A DNA stretch of 10,599 nucleotides, taken from contig JADCCH010000079.1 in NCBI GenBank assembly GCA_020252865.1, positions 1 to 10,599 on the forward strand. The letters are read 5' to 3'. Shown in pieces: positions 1 to 6,771 of the stretch. This DNA comes from Methylobacterium sp. Lineage in GTDB: Bacteria > Pseudomonadota > Alphaproteobacteria > Rhizobiales > Beijerinckiaceae. Made by a program: the position numbers and the translations under genes. The notes beneath the pieces were generated by a model that had not been told where the DNA came from, searched no databases, and saw nothing but the letters and a program-made list of their open reading frames with translations. Position 1 is the stretch's first letter, and each line of letters opens with the position of its first letter.

Positions 1-562
1 AACCGGCGCGCGCGATTTCGGGATGATGCTCGCGGACGAGAAGCTGCGCGTTATTCTCGTGTCCATCCATGTCTCGCTCGCGGAAGCGCTCCGGCGTGTG
101 ACCCACGAGGCCGAGCTGCGCACCATCGCTCTCGCGGATCAGGCCTGCCGTGCTCTGGGCATCGCGAAGCCGCGCATCGCCGTGGCCGGGTTGAACCCCC
201 ATGCAGGCGAGGGCGGGCTCTTCGGGCGCGAGGAGATCGAGATCATCGCCCCGGCCATCGCGGAAGCGCGCAGCGCAGGCCTCGACGTGCATGGCCCCTT
301 CCCGCCCGATACGATCTTCATGCAGGCCCGGCGCGGTGCCTATGACATCGTGGTCGCGCAGTATCACGATCAGGGGCTGATCGCGGTGAAGCTCAACGGC
401 ATCGAAAAGGGCGTGAACGTGACGGTCGGCCTGCCGATCATCCGCACCAGCGTCGACCACGGCACCGCATTCGACATTGCCGGCAGGGGCATTGCGGATC
501 CGTCAAGTCTCGATGAGGCGATCCTTGTCGCGCGGCAGATGGTGGCGGCGCGGAGCGGTTGA
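1..562 (+). CDS. pdxA: 4-hydroxythreonine-4-phosphate dehydrogenase, 3' part (5' end outside window)
   Basis: PdxA performs the NAD-dependent oxidation of 4-phosphohydroxy-L-threonine in the DXP-dependent pyridoxal phosphate (vitamin B6) pathway, in the cytoplasm. The frame is open from base 2 to the TGA at 560-562, giving the last 186 residues of a protein usually about 330 long; the first ATG in view (base 23) is internal. Three metal-ligand histidines of the family are visible: SIHVSL (His codon 68-70, where many relatives have TTH), GLNPHAGEGG (His at 200-202) and QYHDQG (His at 365-367). The C-terminal signature GLPIIRTSVDHGTAFDIAG is intact. In many proteobacteria rsmA/ksgA follows pdxA; here the next gene is on the opposite strand, so pdxA ends its transcription unit. 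Assignment is very secure; only the N-terminus is missing. Confidence 0.95.
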   Translation, partial: TGARDFGMMLADEKLRVILVSIHVSLAEALRRVTHEAELRTIALADQACRALGIAKPRIAVAGLNPHAGEGGLFGREEIEIIAPAIAEARSAGLDVHGPFPPDTIFMQARRGAYDIVVAQYHDQGLIAVKLNGIEKGVNVTVGLPIIRTSVDHGTAFDIAGRGIADPSSLDEAILVARQMVAARSG

Positions 563-568
563 GAGACG

Positions 569-608
569 CCCGCCCCATGCGGGAAGCCCCGCCGGCGAGG
601 CCGGCTTC
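569..608. terminator. possible hairpin terminator between convergent pdxA and sciP
   Basis: Two adjacent GC-rich hairpins fill the 69-nt convergent gap. One has stem CCCGC/GCGGG (569-573 with 579-583, 5-nt loop). The other has stem GAAGCC/GGCTTC (583-588 with 603-608) with a further GCC/GGC inside. Neither strand has a T-tract after the stem, so intrinsic termination is only inferred from the convergent position. Confidence 0.35.
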
Positions 609-631
609 AGGAAACCGGCGTGCAAGAACGC

Positions 632-907
632 TTATTGGCGATAATGCTGGATTCGCGTGGTGCGCAGGCCAGCCAGCCCGTGGCTGTCGATGGAATGTTG
701 CCAGGAGAGGAATTCCTCCACCGTCAACGTGTAGCGGCTGCATGCTTCCTCGAGCGAGAGCAGGCCGCCGCGGACCGCCGCGACAACTTCCGCCTTGCGA
801 CGGATGACCCAACGACGGGTCTCGGGGGGCGGAAGATCGGCGATGGTCAGGGGGCTGCCATCGGGGCCGATCACATACTTCACACGCGGGCGAAGCGGCT
901 CACTCAT
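632..907 (-). CDS. sciP: SciP, small CtrA-inhibitory protein (DUF1153 family)
   Basis: A 91-aa protein with the nearly invariant DUF1153 sequence: RPRVKYVIGPDGSPLTIADL near the N-terminus, then RRKAEVVAAVRGGLLSLEEA and a helix-turn-helix-like stretch ending GLAGLRTTRIQHYR. In Caulobacter SciP binds CtrA and its target promoters and blocks recruitment of RNA polymerase, which limits CtrA-dependent transcription (flagella, pili) to the right cell-cycle stage. The length is normal for the family. Start is the ATG at 905-907; a weak GTGAG lies about 8 nt upstream. The gene sits 79 nt downstream of flgD on the same strand, so readthrough from the flagellar genes is possible, but the gap holds a CtrA-like box suggesting its own promoter. 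Family identity is very secure; the regulatory role is carried over from Caulobacter. Confidence 0.93.
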   Translation of the reverse strand: MSEPLRPRVKYVIGPDGSPLTIADLPPPETRRWVIRRKAEVVAAVRGGLLSLEEACSRYTLTVEEFLSWQHSIDSHGLAGLRTTRIQHYRQ

Positions 908-960
908 CGGTTACGCTCACAAAACTCTACAATTACTCCCGCCAGGATACAGAGCCGCCT

Positions 961-976
961 GTTAAAAAACGGCTAA
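961..976 (-). promoter_or_regulatory. CtrA-like box upstream of sciP
   Basis: On the minus strand the sequence reads TTAG-N7-TTAAC, 8 of 9 bases of the CtrA consensus TTAA-N7-TTAAC. Its downstream edge is 53 nt before the sciP ATG, a normal distance for a CtrA-activated promoter. sciP is a CtrA-activated gene in Caulobacter, which supports the reading. The site overlaps a 5-bp inverted repeat (AGCCG/CGGCT, 953-957 with 970-974). No convincing -10 was fixed. Confidence 0.55.
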
Positions 977-986
977 ATGGGGGCAA

Positions 987-1673
987 TCAGTTGCGGAGGA
1001 TGGTTTTGACATCCGTCAGGGCCAGATCGAGGCTGCCGACCTTGATCCGCGGGCTGGCGCCGGAGACATCGACGCTGTCCACGCGGGCCAGCATGACCGT
1101 TTTCACTTCCATCACCTTATTGACGGTATCCAGCGCCGAAACGGAGATCGTGTATTCGCCCGCAGCAGCCTGGGTTCCACCGGACAGCTTGCCGTCCCAG
1201 ACAAATTCCTGCTCGCCTGCCTTCAGCGTCTTCGAACCAATATGGACGGTCTTGCCGTCCTTGTCCTTGATGGTGATCGAGGCGGTGCCGGCACGGGGCG
1301 CATCCATCAGCCACTTCACCTTGTCATCCTGCATGGGGCTGCCCTTGCGGTCGACCGTGACGTTCGCCCCGACGAAGCCGAGCGCCGAGGTGGCGTTGTT
1401 GACCTTGTTGGCCGTCACCAGCGAGGCCAGCGTCTCGTTGGTGCGCAGCTGCTGCTCGACGCCCGCGAACTGCACGAGCTGCTGGGTGAACTGGTTCGTA
1501 TCCAGCGGATCGAGCGGAGACTGGTTCTTGAGCTGCGTGGTGAGCAGCTGCAGGAACTGGTCGAAATTGTTCGCGATCCCGCTCCGGGAATTGGCGAGCG
1601 AATTGGAAGCCGTGGTGGTTTTGCTCGCCGTGTTCGACGACGCAAGGCTCGGCAGATTGGTGATCGAAGTCAT
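987..1673 (-). CDS. flgD: flagellar hook assembly scaffold/capping protein FlgD
   Basis: FlgD caps the growing flagellar hook and directs polymerisation of the hook protein FlgE; it is exported through the flagellar type III apparatus. The protein is 228 aa, close to the 231 aa of E. coli FlgD. Residues 36-82 are the conserved capping domain, with FDQFLQLLTTQLKNQSPLDP and the following NQFTQQLVQFAGVEQ. Residues about 105-180 match the FlgD Ig-like domain (WLMDAPRAGTASITIKD, then a GEQEFVWDG segment and AAGEYTISVSA); the rest fits the Tudor-like part. The N-terminal 30 residues are Ser/Thr/Asn-rich, as usual for exported flagellar proteins. The ATG at 1671-1673 has a strong Shine-Dalgarno (AGGAGGAG, 1677-1684 on the minus strand). 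It starts 17 nt after the fliK stop, so the two are clearly co-transcribed. The hook gene flgE, often next, is not here. Confidence 0.95.
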   Translation of the reverse strand: MTSITNLPSLASSNTASKTTTASNSLANSRSGIANNFDQFLQLLTTQLKNQSPLDPLDTNQFTQQLVQFAGVEQQLRTNETLASLVTANKVNNATSALGFVGANVTVDRKGSPMQDDKVKWLMDAPRAGTASITIKDKDGKTVHIGSKTLKAGEQEFVWDGKLSGGTQAAAGEYTISVSALDTVNKVMEVKTVMLARVDSVDVSGASPRIKVGSLDLALTDVKTILRN

Positions 1674-1690
1674 GTTTTTCTCCTCCTCGT

Positions 1691-3001
1691 TCAGACGACG
1701 AGGTCGAGGCTGGAATTGGGGATCATCACGCGACGCATCACAAACTCGGCCGGGCGCTGCACGCCTGCCTCTTCACTGTCTCCGGCCCGGTCGGACTTGC
1801 CCTCGGCACCATTCTCGCGCTGGCCTTCGCGACCCTGCTGCTCGCCGCGGAGCTGGAAACTCAGGCCATCCGGCGATTGGCGCAGGCCCGCCTGTTCGAA
1901 GGCCTGCTGGAGGGTCGGCGCGTCACGCTTCAGCATGGCCAGCGTCTCGACACGGTCGACAACGAGGCTGGCCTTCACCTCGCCGTCTTCCTTGAATTCG
2001 AGTTTCACGTCCACGCGGCCGAGTTCGGCCGGGTCGAGGCGAATCTGGAAGGTCTTGACTCCGCGCACGGCCTGCATGCCGATCTCGATCGGCAGCATCT
2101 GCAACGGTGTCGGCCGAAGCGCGTCCTGTCCCGCATGCGCGGTCGGGATGGCGGCCAGAGCCCGGTCGAGGCTGCCGACCAGATCGCCGGAGCGATGCAT
2201 GGCACCCTGCGCAAGAGCGAATTCATTGATCCAATCGGCGAAATTGACCTTCGAAACCTCCGCGGGCGTTGCGGCCTGATCGGCGTGCATCGCGGCATTG
2301 GCGGCCGTTTCACCGGTCTTGGCCTGCATCAGCGCGATGAGATCGGCCGAGCCCTTGACGCCCGTGGGGATTTCGGCGTCACCAGCCGGAATCTCGCCCA
2401 TCGCAAGTGTCGTCAGAACGGCGGCAGCCGGGGTCCCGGCTACCATGGCGGCAGAGCGCGCCAAGCCCGCCGCGATGGCCGAATTCTCGCCTTCGGCTTC
2501 ACCATTCGCGGCAAGCACAGCGGGAACCGGAACGGCAAGGGCTGGCTCCGTCGCCTTTTCGATCGCCGGCGGGGCGAGAGCGGGATCGGCCGTCGCTTCC
2601 GCCACGACCGGAGCCGTTTCCGCCTCCTTTTCGGCATCGGCAGGCTGGGCAGCCTTTTCCGCCGCCTTTTTGGGATCAGACGGCTGGGCGGCCTTTTCCA
2701 CGCGGCCTTTTTTGGCTGCGCCCTCGGCCGAACGAGCGGGCTTCTCGCGCGCTTGCTGACCCCCCTCAAGAGCCTCGCGCCGCGCCGTCGCGCGTGCCTC
2801 TTCCTCGGCCGTTGGGGTACGCGGCGCAGGCGCTTCATCCTGCATCTGGATGGGATTCCGGGGTTTCTCGGCGGCCTGGGACACGAGTGACCCGAAGGGC
2901 ACGGTCGGAACCGAGCCCGAACGCGTCTTGGTATCCCGCTGCCCCGGAGGAACAGGTTCGGCGACGGACGGGAACGAGGAAGGCGAAGCGATCTCGATCA
3001 T
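1691..3001 (-). CDS. fliK: flagellar hook-length control protein FliK
   Basis: FliK measures hook length and switches the flagellar export gate from hook to filament substrates. From the ATG at 2999-3001 the protein is 436 aa. Its last third carries the conserved C-terminal hook-length domain (Flg_hook), recognised by FQIRLDPAELGRVDVKLEF followed by VKASLVVDR and an amphipathic stretch through LQQAFEQAGL, about residues 300-390. The N-terminal half is low-complexity, rich in Ala, Pro, Glu and Lys, with a 13-residue tandem repeat; this is typical of the variable 'ruler' part. The start is uncertain. The frame stays open to a TTG at 3061 (456 aa) and there is another ATG at 3034 (447 aa), but the GGGGAG before 3034 abuts the codon, while AGGA lies 4 nt before 3001. 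It is the first gene of a fliK-flgD pair and diverges from mnmA. No sigma-54 or CtrA site stood out in the gap. Confidence 0.87.
   Translation of the reverse strand: MIEIASPSSFPSVAEPVPPGQRDTKTRSGSVPTVPFGSLVSQAAEKPRNPIQMQDEAPAPRTPTAEEEARATARREALEGGQQAREKPARSAEGAAKKGRVEKAAQPSDPKKAAEKAAQPADAEKEAETAPVVAEATADPALAPPAIEKATEPALAVPVPAVLAANGEAEGENSAIAAGLARSAAMVAGTPAAAVLTTLAMGEIPAGDAEIPTGVKGSADLIALMQAKTGETAANAAMHADQAATPAEVSKVNFADWINEFALAQGAMHRSGDLVGSLDRALAAIPTAHAGQDALRPTPLQMLPIEIGMQAVRGVKTFQIRLDPAELGRVDVKLEFKEDGEVKASLVVDRVETLAMLKRDAPTLQQAFEQAGLRQSPDGLSFQLRGEQQGREGQRENGAEGKSDRAGDSEEAGVQRPAEFVMRRVMIPNSSLDLVV
2618..2695 (-). repeat. 13-residue tandem repeat inside fliK
   Basis: Two adjacent 39-bp units encode KAAQPSDPKKAAE and KAAQPADAEKEAE. 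At DNA level GGCTGGGCAGCCTTTTCC (2643-2660, plus strand) recurs at 2682-2699 with one change. The repeat lies in the low-complexity linker, where length variation is tolerated and may alter the effective ruler length. Confidence 0.8.
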
Positions 3002-3241
3002 GGCATCCTGCAACTCAGGGAGTGAACTCTGCATCTCCCCATGCAAGGCCAAGGCCACCAAAGACAGCCTTTCATGCCATTGTTATTGCTGTATCTTTTT
3101 CGCCGGGGCCGGAGAGGCCGCTTCCCGCATCACCGCAACCGGGCAAATTCTGCCGGTTTTCGCCCGCAACACTGGAACATTCGACCCAAAAGGCTTATGC
3201 ATCGGCTCGTTCCCGGACCCTTGAATTCCGGCGAGATGCCA

Positions 3242-4417
3242 ATGACGCTGAACGGACTGGACATTGCCAAGCCTGCCGAGAAGACACGCGTGGTCGTCGC
3301 GATGTCCGGCGGCATTGATTCGTCGGTCGTTGCGGCCCTGTTGGCGCGCGCCGGCCACGAGGTGATCGGCATCACCCTTCAGCTCTATGATCATGGCGCT
3401 GCGACCCATCGCCCCGGCTCCTGCTGCGCGGGGCGCGACATCCAGGATGCGCGCAATGTCGCCCGGCAGCTCGCCATCCCGCATTACGTGCTCGATTACG
3501 AAAGCCGCTTCCGCGAGGACGTGATCGAGAGTTTCGCCGAAAGCTATGCACGCGGCGAAACACCCATCCCTTGCGTCGAGTGCAATCGCACCGTGAAGTT
3601 CCGCGATCTTCTGGCCTTTGCCGAGGAACTCGATGCCGATTGCCTCGCGACGGGGCATTATGTGGAGAGCCGCGCGCTGGCGGGCGGCGGGCGCGGGCTG
3701 TTCCGCCCGATCGATCTCGACCGTGACCAGAGCTACTTCCTGTTCGCGACCACGAAGCCGCAACTCGCGAGGCTCCGCTTTCCCCTTGCTGGCATGACCA
3801 AGGCCGAGACGCGCGCCATTGCCCGCGAAATCGGCCTTTCCAATGCGGACAAGGCCGATAGCCAGGATATCTGCTTCGTGCCTTCCGGAAACTACGCGGA
3901 ACTTGTGCGCAAGCTGAAGCCGGAGGCGGACCGGCCTGGCGCGATCCGCCATCTCGATGGCCGTGTGCTGGGCCGGCATGCGGGCACGTTCCGCTACACC
4001 ATCGGCCAGAGGCGCGGCCTTGGCATCGCCGCGCGCGAGCCGCTCTATGTCATTTGTGTCGATGCCGATCGCGCGGAAGTGATCGTTGGCCCGCGTGAGG
4101 CGCTCGCCCTGCGCGAGATCCCGCTGCGTGATGTGAACTGGCTCGGCGATACGCCGATTCCATCCGAGGGCTTCGCCATCCATGCCCGCGTGCGTTCCAC
4201 GCGAGCCCCGAAACCCGCCATGCTGCGGCAGGACGGGCGCGGCATCGTCGTCGAGATTTTCGAGGGCGAGGAGGGCGTCGCGCCGGGGCAGGCTTGCGTT
4301 TTCTATGACGGCGATGGCGCCGGCGCGCGCGTGCTCGGCGGCGGCACCATCATGCGGCAGCCCGAGGGGCGAATCCCCATGGCGCCTGCGGGCGAAGCCG
4401 TTTCAGCCCTTTCCTAA
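3242..4417 (+). CDS. mnmA: tRNA-specific 2-thiouridylase MnmA
   Basis: MnmA adenylates and then thiolates U34 at C2 in tRNA-Lys, -Glu and -Gln, using a persulfide relay from cysteine desulfurase; it acts in the cytoplasm. The 391-aa product has the PP-loop ATP site SGGIDSS (residues 22-28), the catalytic cysteine in [11 protein letters not shown] (Cys114), the ATGHYV motif (136-141) and the second catalytic cysteine in [13 protein letters not shown] (Cys211). The [15 protein letters not shown] segment introduces the central and beta-barrel C-terminal domains. The [13 protein letters not shown] stretch near residue 60 is typical of alphaproteobacterial MnmA. The frame is open back to 3041, but the family begins just before the PP-loop, and GGCGAG 6 nt upstream of 3242 favours that ATG over the one at 3236, which lies directly against it. 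The gene diverges from fliK and is followed after 21 nt by a methyltransferase gene. Confidence 0.97.
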   Translation: MTLNGLDIAKPAEKTRVVVAMSGGIDSSVVAALLARAGHEVIGITLQLYDHGAATHRPGSCCAGRDIQDARNVARQLAIPHYVLDYESRFREDVIESFAESYARGETPIPCVECNRTVKFRDLLAFAEELDADCLATGHYVESRALAGGGRGLFRPIDLDRDQSYFLFATTKPQLARLRFPLAGMTKAETRAIAREIGLSNADKADSQDICFVPSGNYAELVRKLKPEADRPGAIRHLDGRVLGRHAGTFRYTIGQRRGLGIAAREPLYVICVDADRAEVIVGPREALALREIPLRDVNWLGDTPIPSEGFAIHARVRSTRAPKPAMLRQDGRGIVVEIFEGEEGVAPGQACVFYDGDGAGARVLGGGTIMRQPEGRIPMAPAGEAVSALS

Positions 4418-4438
4418 ATCGCTTTTCAGGAGCTCCGC

Positions 4439-5116
4439 ATGCATGATTCCAGCGCCGTGAAGGATGTGTCGCTCTCGACCGTCACCAAAGCCTACGAGAA
4501 ATGGGCGCCCTTCTACGATCGCGTCTATCACAAGATGCTCCGGCCTTCGCAGCTCAAGGCCGTGAACGCCGCGATGGAAAATGGCCCGCGCGTGCTGGAA
4601 GTCGGCGTGGGTTCCGGCCTCGCGCTTGGCTATTATCCGCCCGAGGCGCAGGTGACCGGCATCGACCTCTCGAAGCCCATGCTGCACAAGGCCGAAGAAA
4701 AGATCGCTGCGCAGGGCCTGAAGAACGTCACCGGACTCGCGGTGATGGATGCATGCCGTCTCGGTTTTCGGGATGGCACCTTCGATGCCGTGGCCGGCAT
4801 GTTCATGATCACGCTGGTGCCCGATGCGGAAGCCGCGCTCGATGAATTCATGCGCGTGCTGCGGCCTGGGGGCGAGATTGTTCTGGTCAATCACATCGGC
4901 GCGGAAAAGGGCCCGATGGCGGCCTTCGAGACCGTGGTGGCGCCGATTGCCAAAAAACTCGGCTGGCGCGCGAATTTTCCGCTCCAGCGCCTGCGCGACT
5001 GGGCGGCGAGCCGCGGATTCGAGGTTCACGACGTCGACCCGCATGGGCCGATCCACTATTTCACGCTCATCCGGTTGAAGGACCGGCGGGCGGATCGCGC
5101 GCCGCTGGCGGCATGA
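4439..5116 (+). CDS. pmtA: class I SAM methyltransferase, probable phosphatidylethanolamine N-methyltransferase (Rhodobacter type)
   Basis: A 225-aa soluble SAM-dependent methyltransferase. Motif I is VLEVGVGSGLAL (residues 52-63), the acidic ribose-binding residue is in VTGIDLS (72-78), and post-motif elements are MDACRLGF and LRPGGEIVLVNH (141-152). The pattern YEKWAPFYDR near the N-terminus, the NH..AEKG..A segment and a GW..NFPL stretch near residues 175-182 resemble the Rhodobacter sphaeroides PmtA family, which makes phosphatidylcholine by successive methylation of phosphatidylethanolamine at the inner membrane face. The substrate is inferred from family resemblance recalled from memory; a ubiquinone/menaquinone-type or other small-molecule methyltransferase remains possible. 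Start ATG 4439 has CAGGAG 6 nt upstream. Only 21 nt separate it from mnmA, so the two are likely co-transcribed although functionally unrelated. Confidence 0.78.
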   Translation: MHDSSAVKDVSLSTVTKAYEKWAPFYDRVYHKMLRPSQLKAVNAAMENGPRVLEVGVGSGLALGYYPPEAQVTGIDLSKPMLHKAEEKIAAQGLKNVTGLAVMDACRLGFRDGTFDAVAGMFMITLVPDAEAALDEFMRVLRPGGEIVLVNHIGAEKGPMAAFETVVAPIAKKLGWRANFPLQRLRDWAASRGFEVHDVDPHGPIHYFTLIRLKDRRADRAPLAA

Positions 5117-5148
5117 GGCGGTTTTCGGGCCTGAGGGATTTGCCGGAC

Positions 5149-5177
5149 TTGACATGGCAAGGCCGGCGCTTCTAAGG
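5149..5177 (+). promoter_or_regulatory. housekeeping sigma-70-type promoter of the tRNA-Met gene
   Basis: A perfect TTGACA -35 (5149-5154) is followed after 17 nt by CTAAGG (5172-5177) as the best -10. Transcription would begin just upstream of the mature tRNA 5' end at 5189. The weak -10 is common in GC-rich alphaproteobacteria. Confidence 0.65.
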
Positions 5178-5188
5178 GTCCCGAGGAT

Positions 5189-5265
5189 GGCAGTGTAGCT
5201 CAGCTGGTTAGAGCGCGGCACTCATAATGCTGAGGTCGGTGGTTCAAGTCCACTCACTGCTACCA
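5189..5265 (+). tRNA. tRNA-Met (CAT anticodon), probably elongator
   Basis: A full 77-nt cloverleaf can be folded by eye. The acceptor stem is GGCAGTG (5189-5195) with CACTGCT (5255-5261), with a G-U first pair. The D stem is GCTC/GAGC with loop AGCTGGTTA. The anticodon stem is CGGCA/TGCTG around loop CTCATAA (anticodon CAT at 5223-5225). The variable loop is AGGTC, the T arm is GGTGG-TTCAAGT-CCACT, and the discriminator A is followed by an encoded CCA (5263-5265). It lacks the three G-C pairs in the anticodon stem and the C-A end mismatch of initiator tRNA, so it is not tRNA-fMet. A lysidine-modified tRNA-Ile(CAT) cannot be fully excluded by eye, but the sequence matches alphaproteobacterial elongator tRNA-Met better. 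Confidence 0.96.
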
Positions 5266-5277
5266 ACCCTCGCGCCC

Positions 5278-5305
5278 GAAGCGAGCCGGGCTCGCTTCTC
5301 TTGTC
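5278..5305 (+). terminator. hairpin terminator after tRNA-Met, possibly shared with the opposing operon
   Basis: A perfect 9-bp stem GAAGCGAGC/GCTCGCTTC (5278-5286 with 5290-5298) closes a CGG loop and is followed by TCTTGT on the plus strand. It begins 13 nt after the tRNA and ends 6 nt before the stop of the leftward tadE-like gene, so it may also stop transcription from that side, although the minus strand has no T-tract. Confidence 0.7.
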
Positions 5306-5972
5306 AGTTCACGAAGCCGGGGCAGGTTCCGGTGGGTGCGGGGTTGAACTGCACCTTGTTGGCCTGGCGCGAGCGCATGAAGAGCCGATCGCTGAGCGGC
5401 ATCTCGCCCCCCGAGGCCGCTCCCTTGAACAACTCATCCACGACCTGCGTCGCGACAGATGCCTGATAGCGCATGTTCACTTCGGCATGGACGATCGAGG
5501 TGCGCGCCGTCCTGAGGCCAATCGGCACGAGATTCGAGGTCGAGCACCGCGCGAGCGCGGTGAAATCTCCCCGCAGGGCCGAGTTGGTTGGAACCACCGA
5601 CCAATCCACGAACACCTTGCCCGAACCATCAATGTCGAAGGAAGTCACGCGCATGCCGATCCGCTCGGCTGGCTGCGGCCAAAGCACCGCCTCCGTGGCC
5701 TGGAAGATCGAATCCATGTCCGACTGGCTCACGGCCTGCATCTGAGTCGTCATGTCCGCGAGGGTGCGGGTGAGCAGGGTCACCTTCTTGTCGGCGGTCA
5801 GCGCATCGGTGGCGACCACCATGCCGACCCAGACCATCACCATGGCCGGAACCATCAGCGCGAACTCGGTGGCCGCGACGCCGGAGCGGCTCTTGCCAAA
5901 ACGGCGCAGCAGGCACCCCTTGGGACGGGAGAAGCGGCGGGAAGGGCGGGAAGAGCACTGTTTCGTCATCAT
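5304..5972 (-). CDS. TadE/TadG-like pilus assembly (pseudopilin) protein, distal copy
   Basis: A 222-aa protein of the TadE-like family, minor pseudopilins of the Tad/Flp type IVc pilus that sit in the inner membrane and are trimmed by the prepilin peptidase. A basic N-terminus (about 10 Arg/Lys in 30 residues) leads to the processing site G31-VAATE with Glu at +5, then a hydrophobic helix (ALMVPAMVMVWVGMVVA) and a periplasmic domain. That domain has two cysteines (143 and 217), the second in the C-terminal GTCPGFVN. The frame is open to 6059, but that start would overlap the upstream gene and adds no recognisable sequence. The ATG at 5972, or the adjoining one at 5969, has GAGGT just upstream and begins 7 nt after the preceding stop, implying translational coupling. 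TadE, TadF and TadG cannot be told apart from sequence alone here. Confidence 0.85.
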   Translation of the reverse strand: MMTKQCSSRPSRRFSRPKGCLLRRFGKSRSGVAATEFALMVPAMVMVWVGMVVATDALTADKKVTLLTRTLADMTTQMQAVSQSDMDSIFQATEAVLWPQPAERIGMRVTSFDIDGSGKVFVDWSVVPTNSALRGDFTALARCSTSNLVPIGLRTARTSIVHAEVNMRYQASVATQVVDELFKGAASGGEMPLSDRLFMRSRQANKVQFNPAPTGTCPGFVN

Positions 5973-5979
5973 GTGCACC

Positions 5980-6546
5980 TCAACAGGCACCAAAGGGCTC
6001 GTTCTTGAAGGCAGCCGAGCCCCCAAGCAGAATCCGGCCATTACTGAGGCTCGCCACATCGTTGCGGATCATGGCCGTCAGCCCCTGCGCTTCATAATAG
6101 GCGCGAATGACCACGATCTGGCAGGGCTGCCCGGGGTTGAATTGCAGACCACCGGGGTCAAAGGCTCCGTTCTTGACCGGGTTCGGCATGGCTGAAACGC
6201 CGAAGGTGGTGAAAGCGCGGACATCAAACTTCACCTGATCGCAGGGGATGATCCAGCCAACCTGGTTGCAGAATCCCGCCCGGAAGGTCGCCAGCTGCGC
6301 CGCGCCATTGCCGGCGCCGGCCACCTGGCCCGTCATCGTGAGGCGCTTGGCCTCCTCGACACCCGCCTCGATGGCCGTCGTGCGCAGAAACAGCGTTCCC
6401 GTTTCGAGAATGGCGAGCAGGAAACCGAAGAACAGAGGTGCGATCATCGCAAATTCAACGGCCGTGGCACCGGTGCGATTGCGCACGAACTGGCGCAAGC
6501 TCCGTCGGCCCTTCCTCGCGCGCCTGGATTCGGATCTTTCCGCCAT
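5980..6546 (-). CDS. TadE-like pilus assembly (pseudopilin) protein, proximal copy
   Basis: A 188-aa TadE-family protein. The Arg-rich leader (residues 1-25) ends at the prepilin peptidase site G26-ATAVE with Glu at +5, followed by a membrane helix (FAMIAPLFFGFLLAILETG). A periplasmic domain contains four cysteines (93, 102, 142, 188), including a CX8C pair and a C-terminal Cys; disulfides are likely. The frame is open to 6687, but residues before the ATG at 6544-6546 do not resemble the family. That ATG has CGGAG 7 nt upstream and gives the usual short basic leader. It lies 225 nt after the stop of the preceding gene and 7 nt before the next TadE-like gene. The pair fits the tadE/tadF arrangement of tad loci. 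Confidence 0.87.
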   Translation of the reverse strand: MAERSESRRARKGRRSLRQFVRNRTGATAVEFAMIAPLFFGFLLAILETGTLFLRTTAIEAGVEEAKRLTMTGQVAGAGNGAAQLATFRAGFCNQVGWIIPCDQVKFDVRAFTTFGVSAMPNPVKNGAFDPGGLQFNPGQPCQIVVIRAYYEAQGLTAMIRNDVASLSNGRILLGGSAAFKNEPFGAC

Positions 6547-6771
6547 GCCTTCGCTCCGTTCCTTCCAAGGTGTCACGGGAAGCACGTCGCCAGCTTCGAC
6601 CGCCCTGGAGAACAGGCATACCAAGAACAACTTGACTTTCAGTTTCGGGGGGCCACGAAAAGGCTGCGTGAACGATTTACCGCTCATTCACGCTTTTCTT
6701 GCCCGTCGCGATCACGGGGCTGCCGCACGCACGAAACGCGCTATCGTTTCATCGGGGGCAGGGGAGTAAAA

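Noticed and set aside
953..974. Terminator hairpin after flgD (AGCCG/CGGCT)
   Set aside because: Only 5 bp with a 12-nt loop and no T-tract after the stem; the sequence is better explained as a CtrA-like box.
1242..2890. Two plus-strand open frames over 330 aa (1242-2279, 1877-2890) opposite flgD and fliK
   Set aside because: Arg/Gly-rich shadow frames of the flagellar genes; the opposite strand has family domains and a strong Shine-Dalgarno for flgD.
3041..3241. N-terminal extension of mnmA from an ATG at 3041
   Set aside because: The extra 67 residues are Arg/Phe-rich, unlike MnmA, and overlap the presumed promoter region shared with fliK.
3083..4183. 366-aa minus-strand open frame opposite mnmA
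   Set aside because: Shadow of mnmA; mnmA has all catalytic motifs and the antisense product resembles nothing.
5189..5265. Initiator tRNA-fMet
   Set aside because: The first pair is G-U rather than the C-A mismatch, and the anticodon stem lacks the three G-C pairs typical of initiators.
5973..6059. Upstream start (6059) for the distal TadE-like gene
   Set aside because: It would overlap the preceding gene by about 80 nt, and the extra residues precede the normal basic leader; the start at 5972 has a ribosome site.
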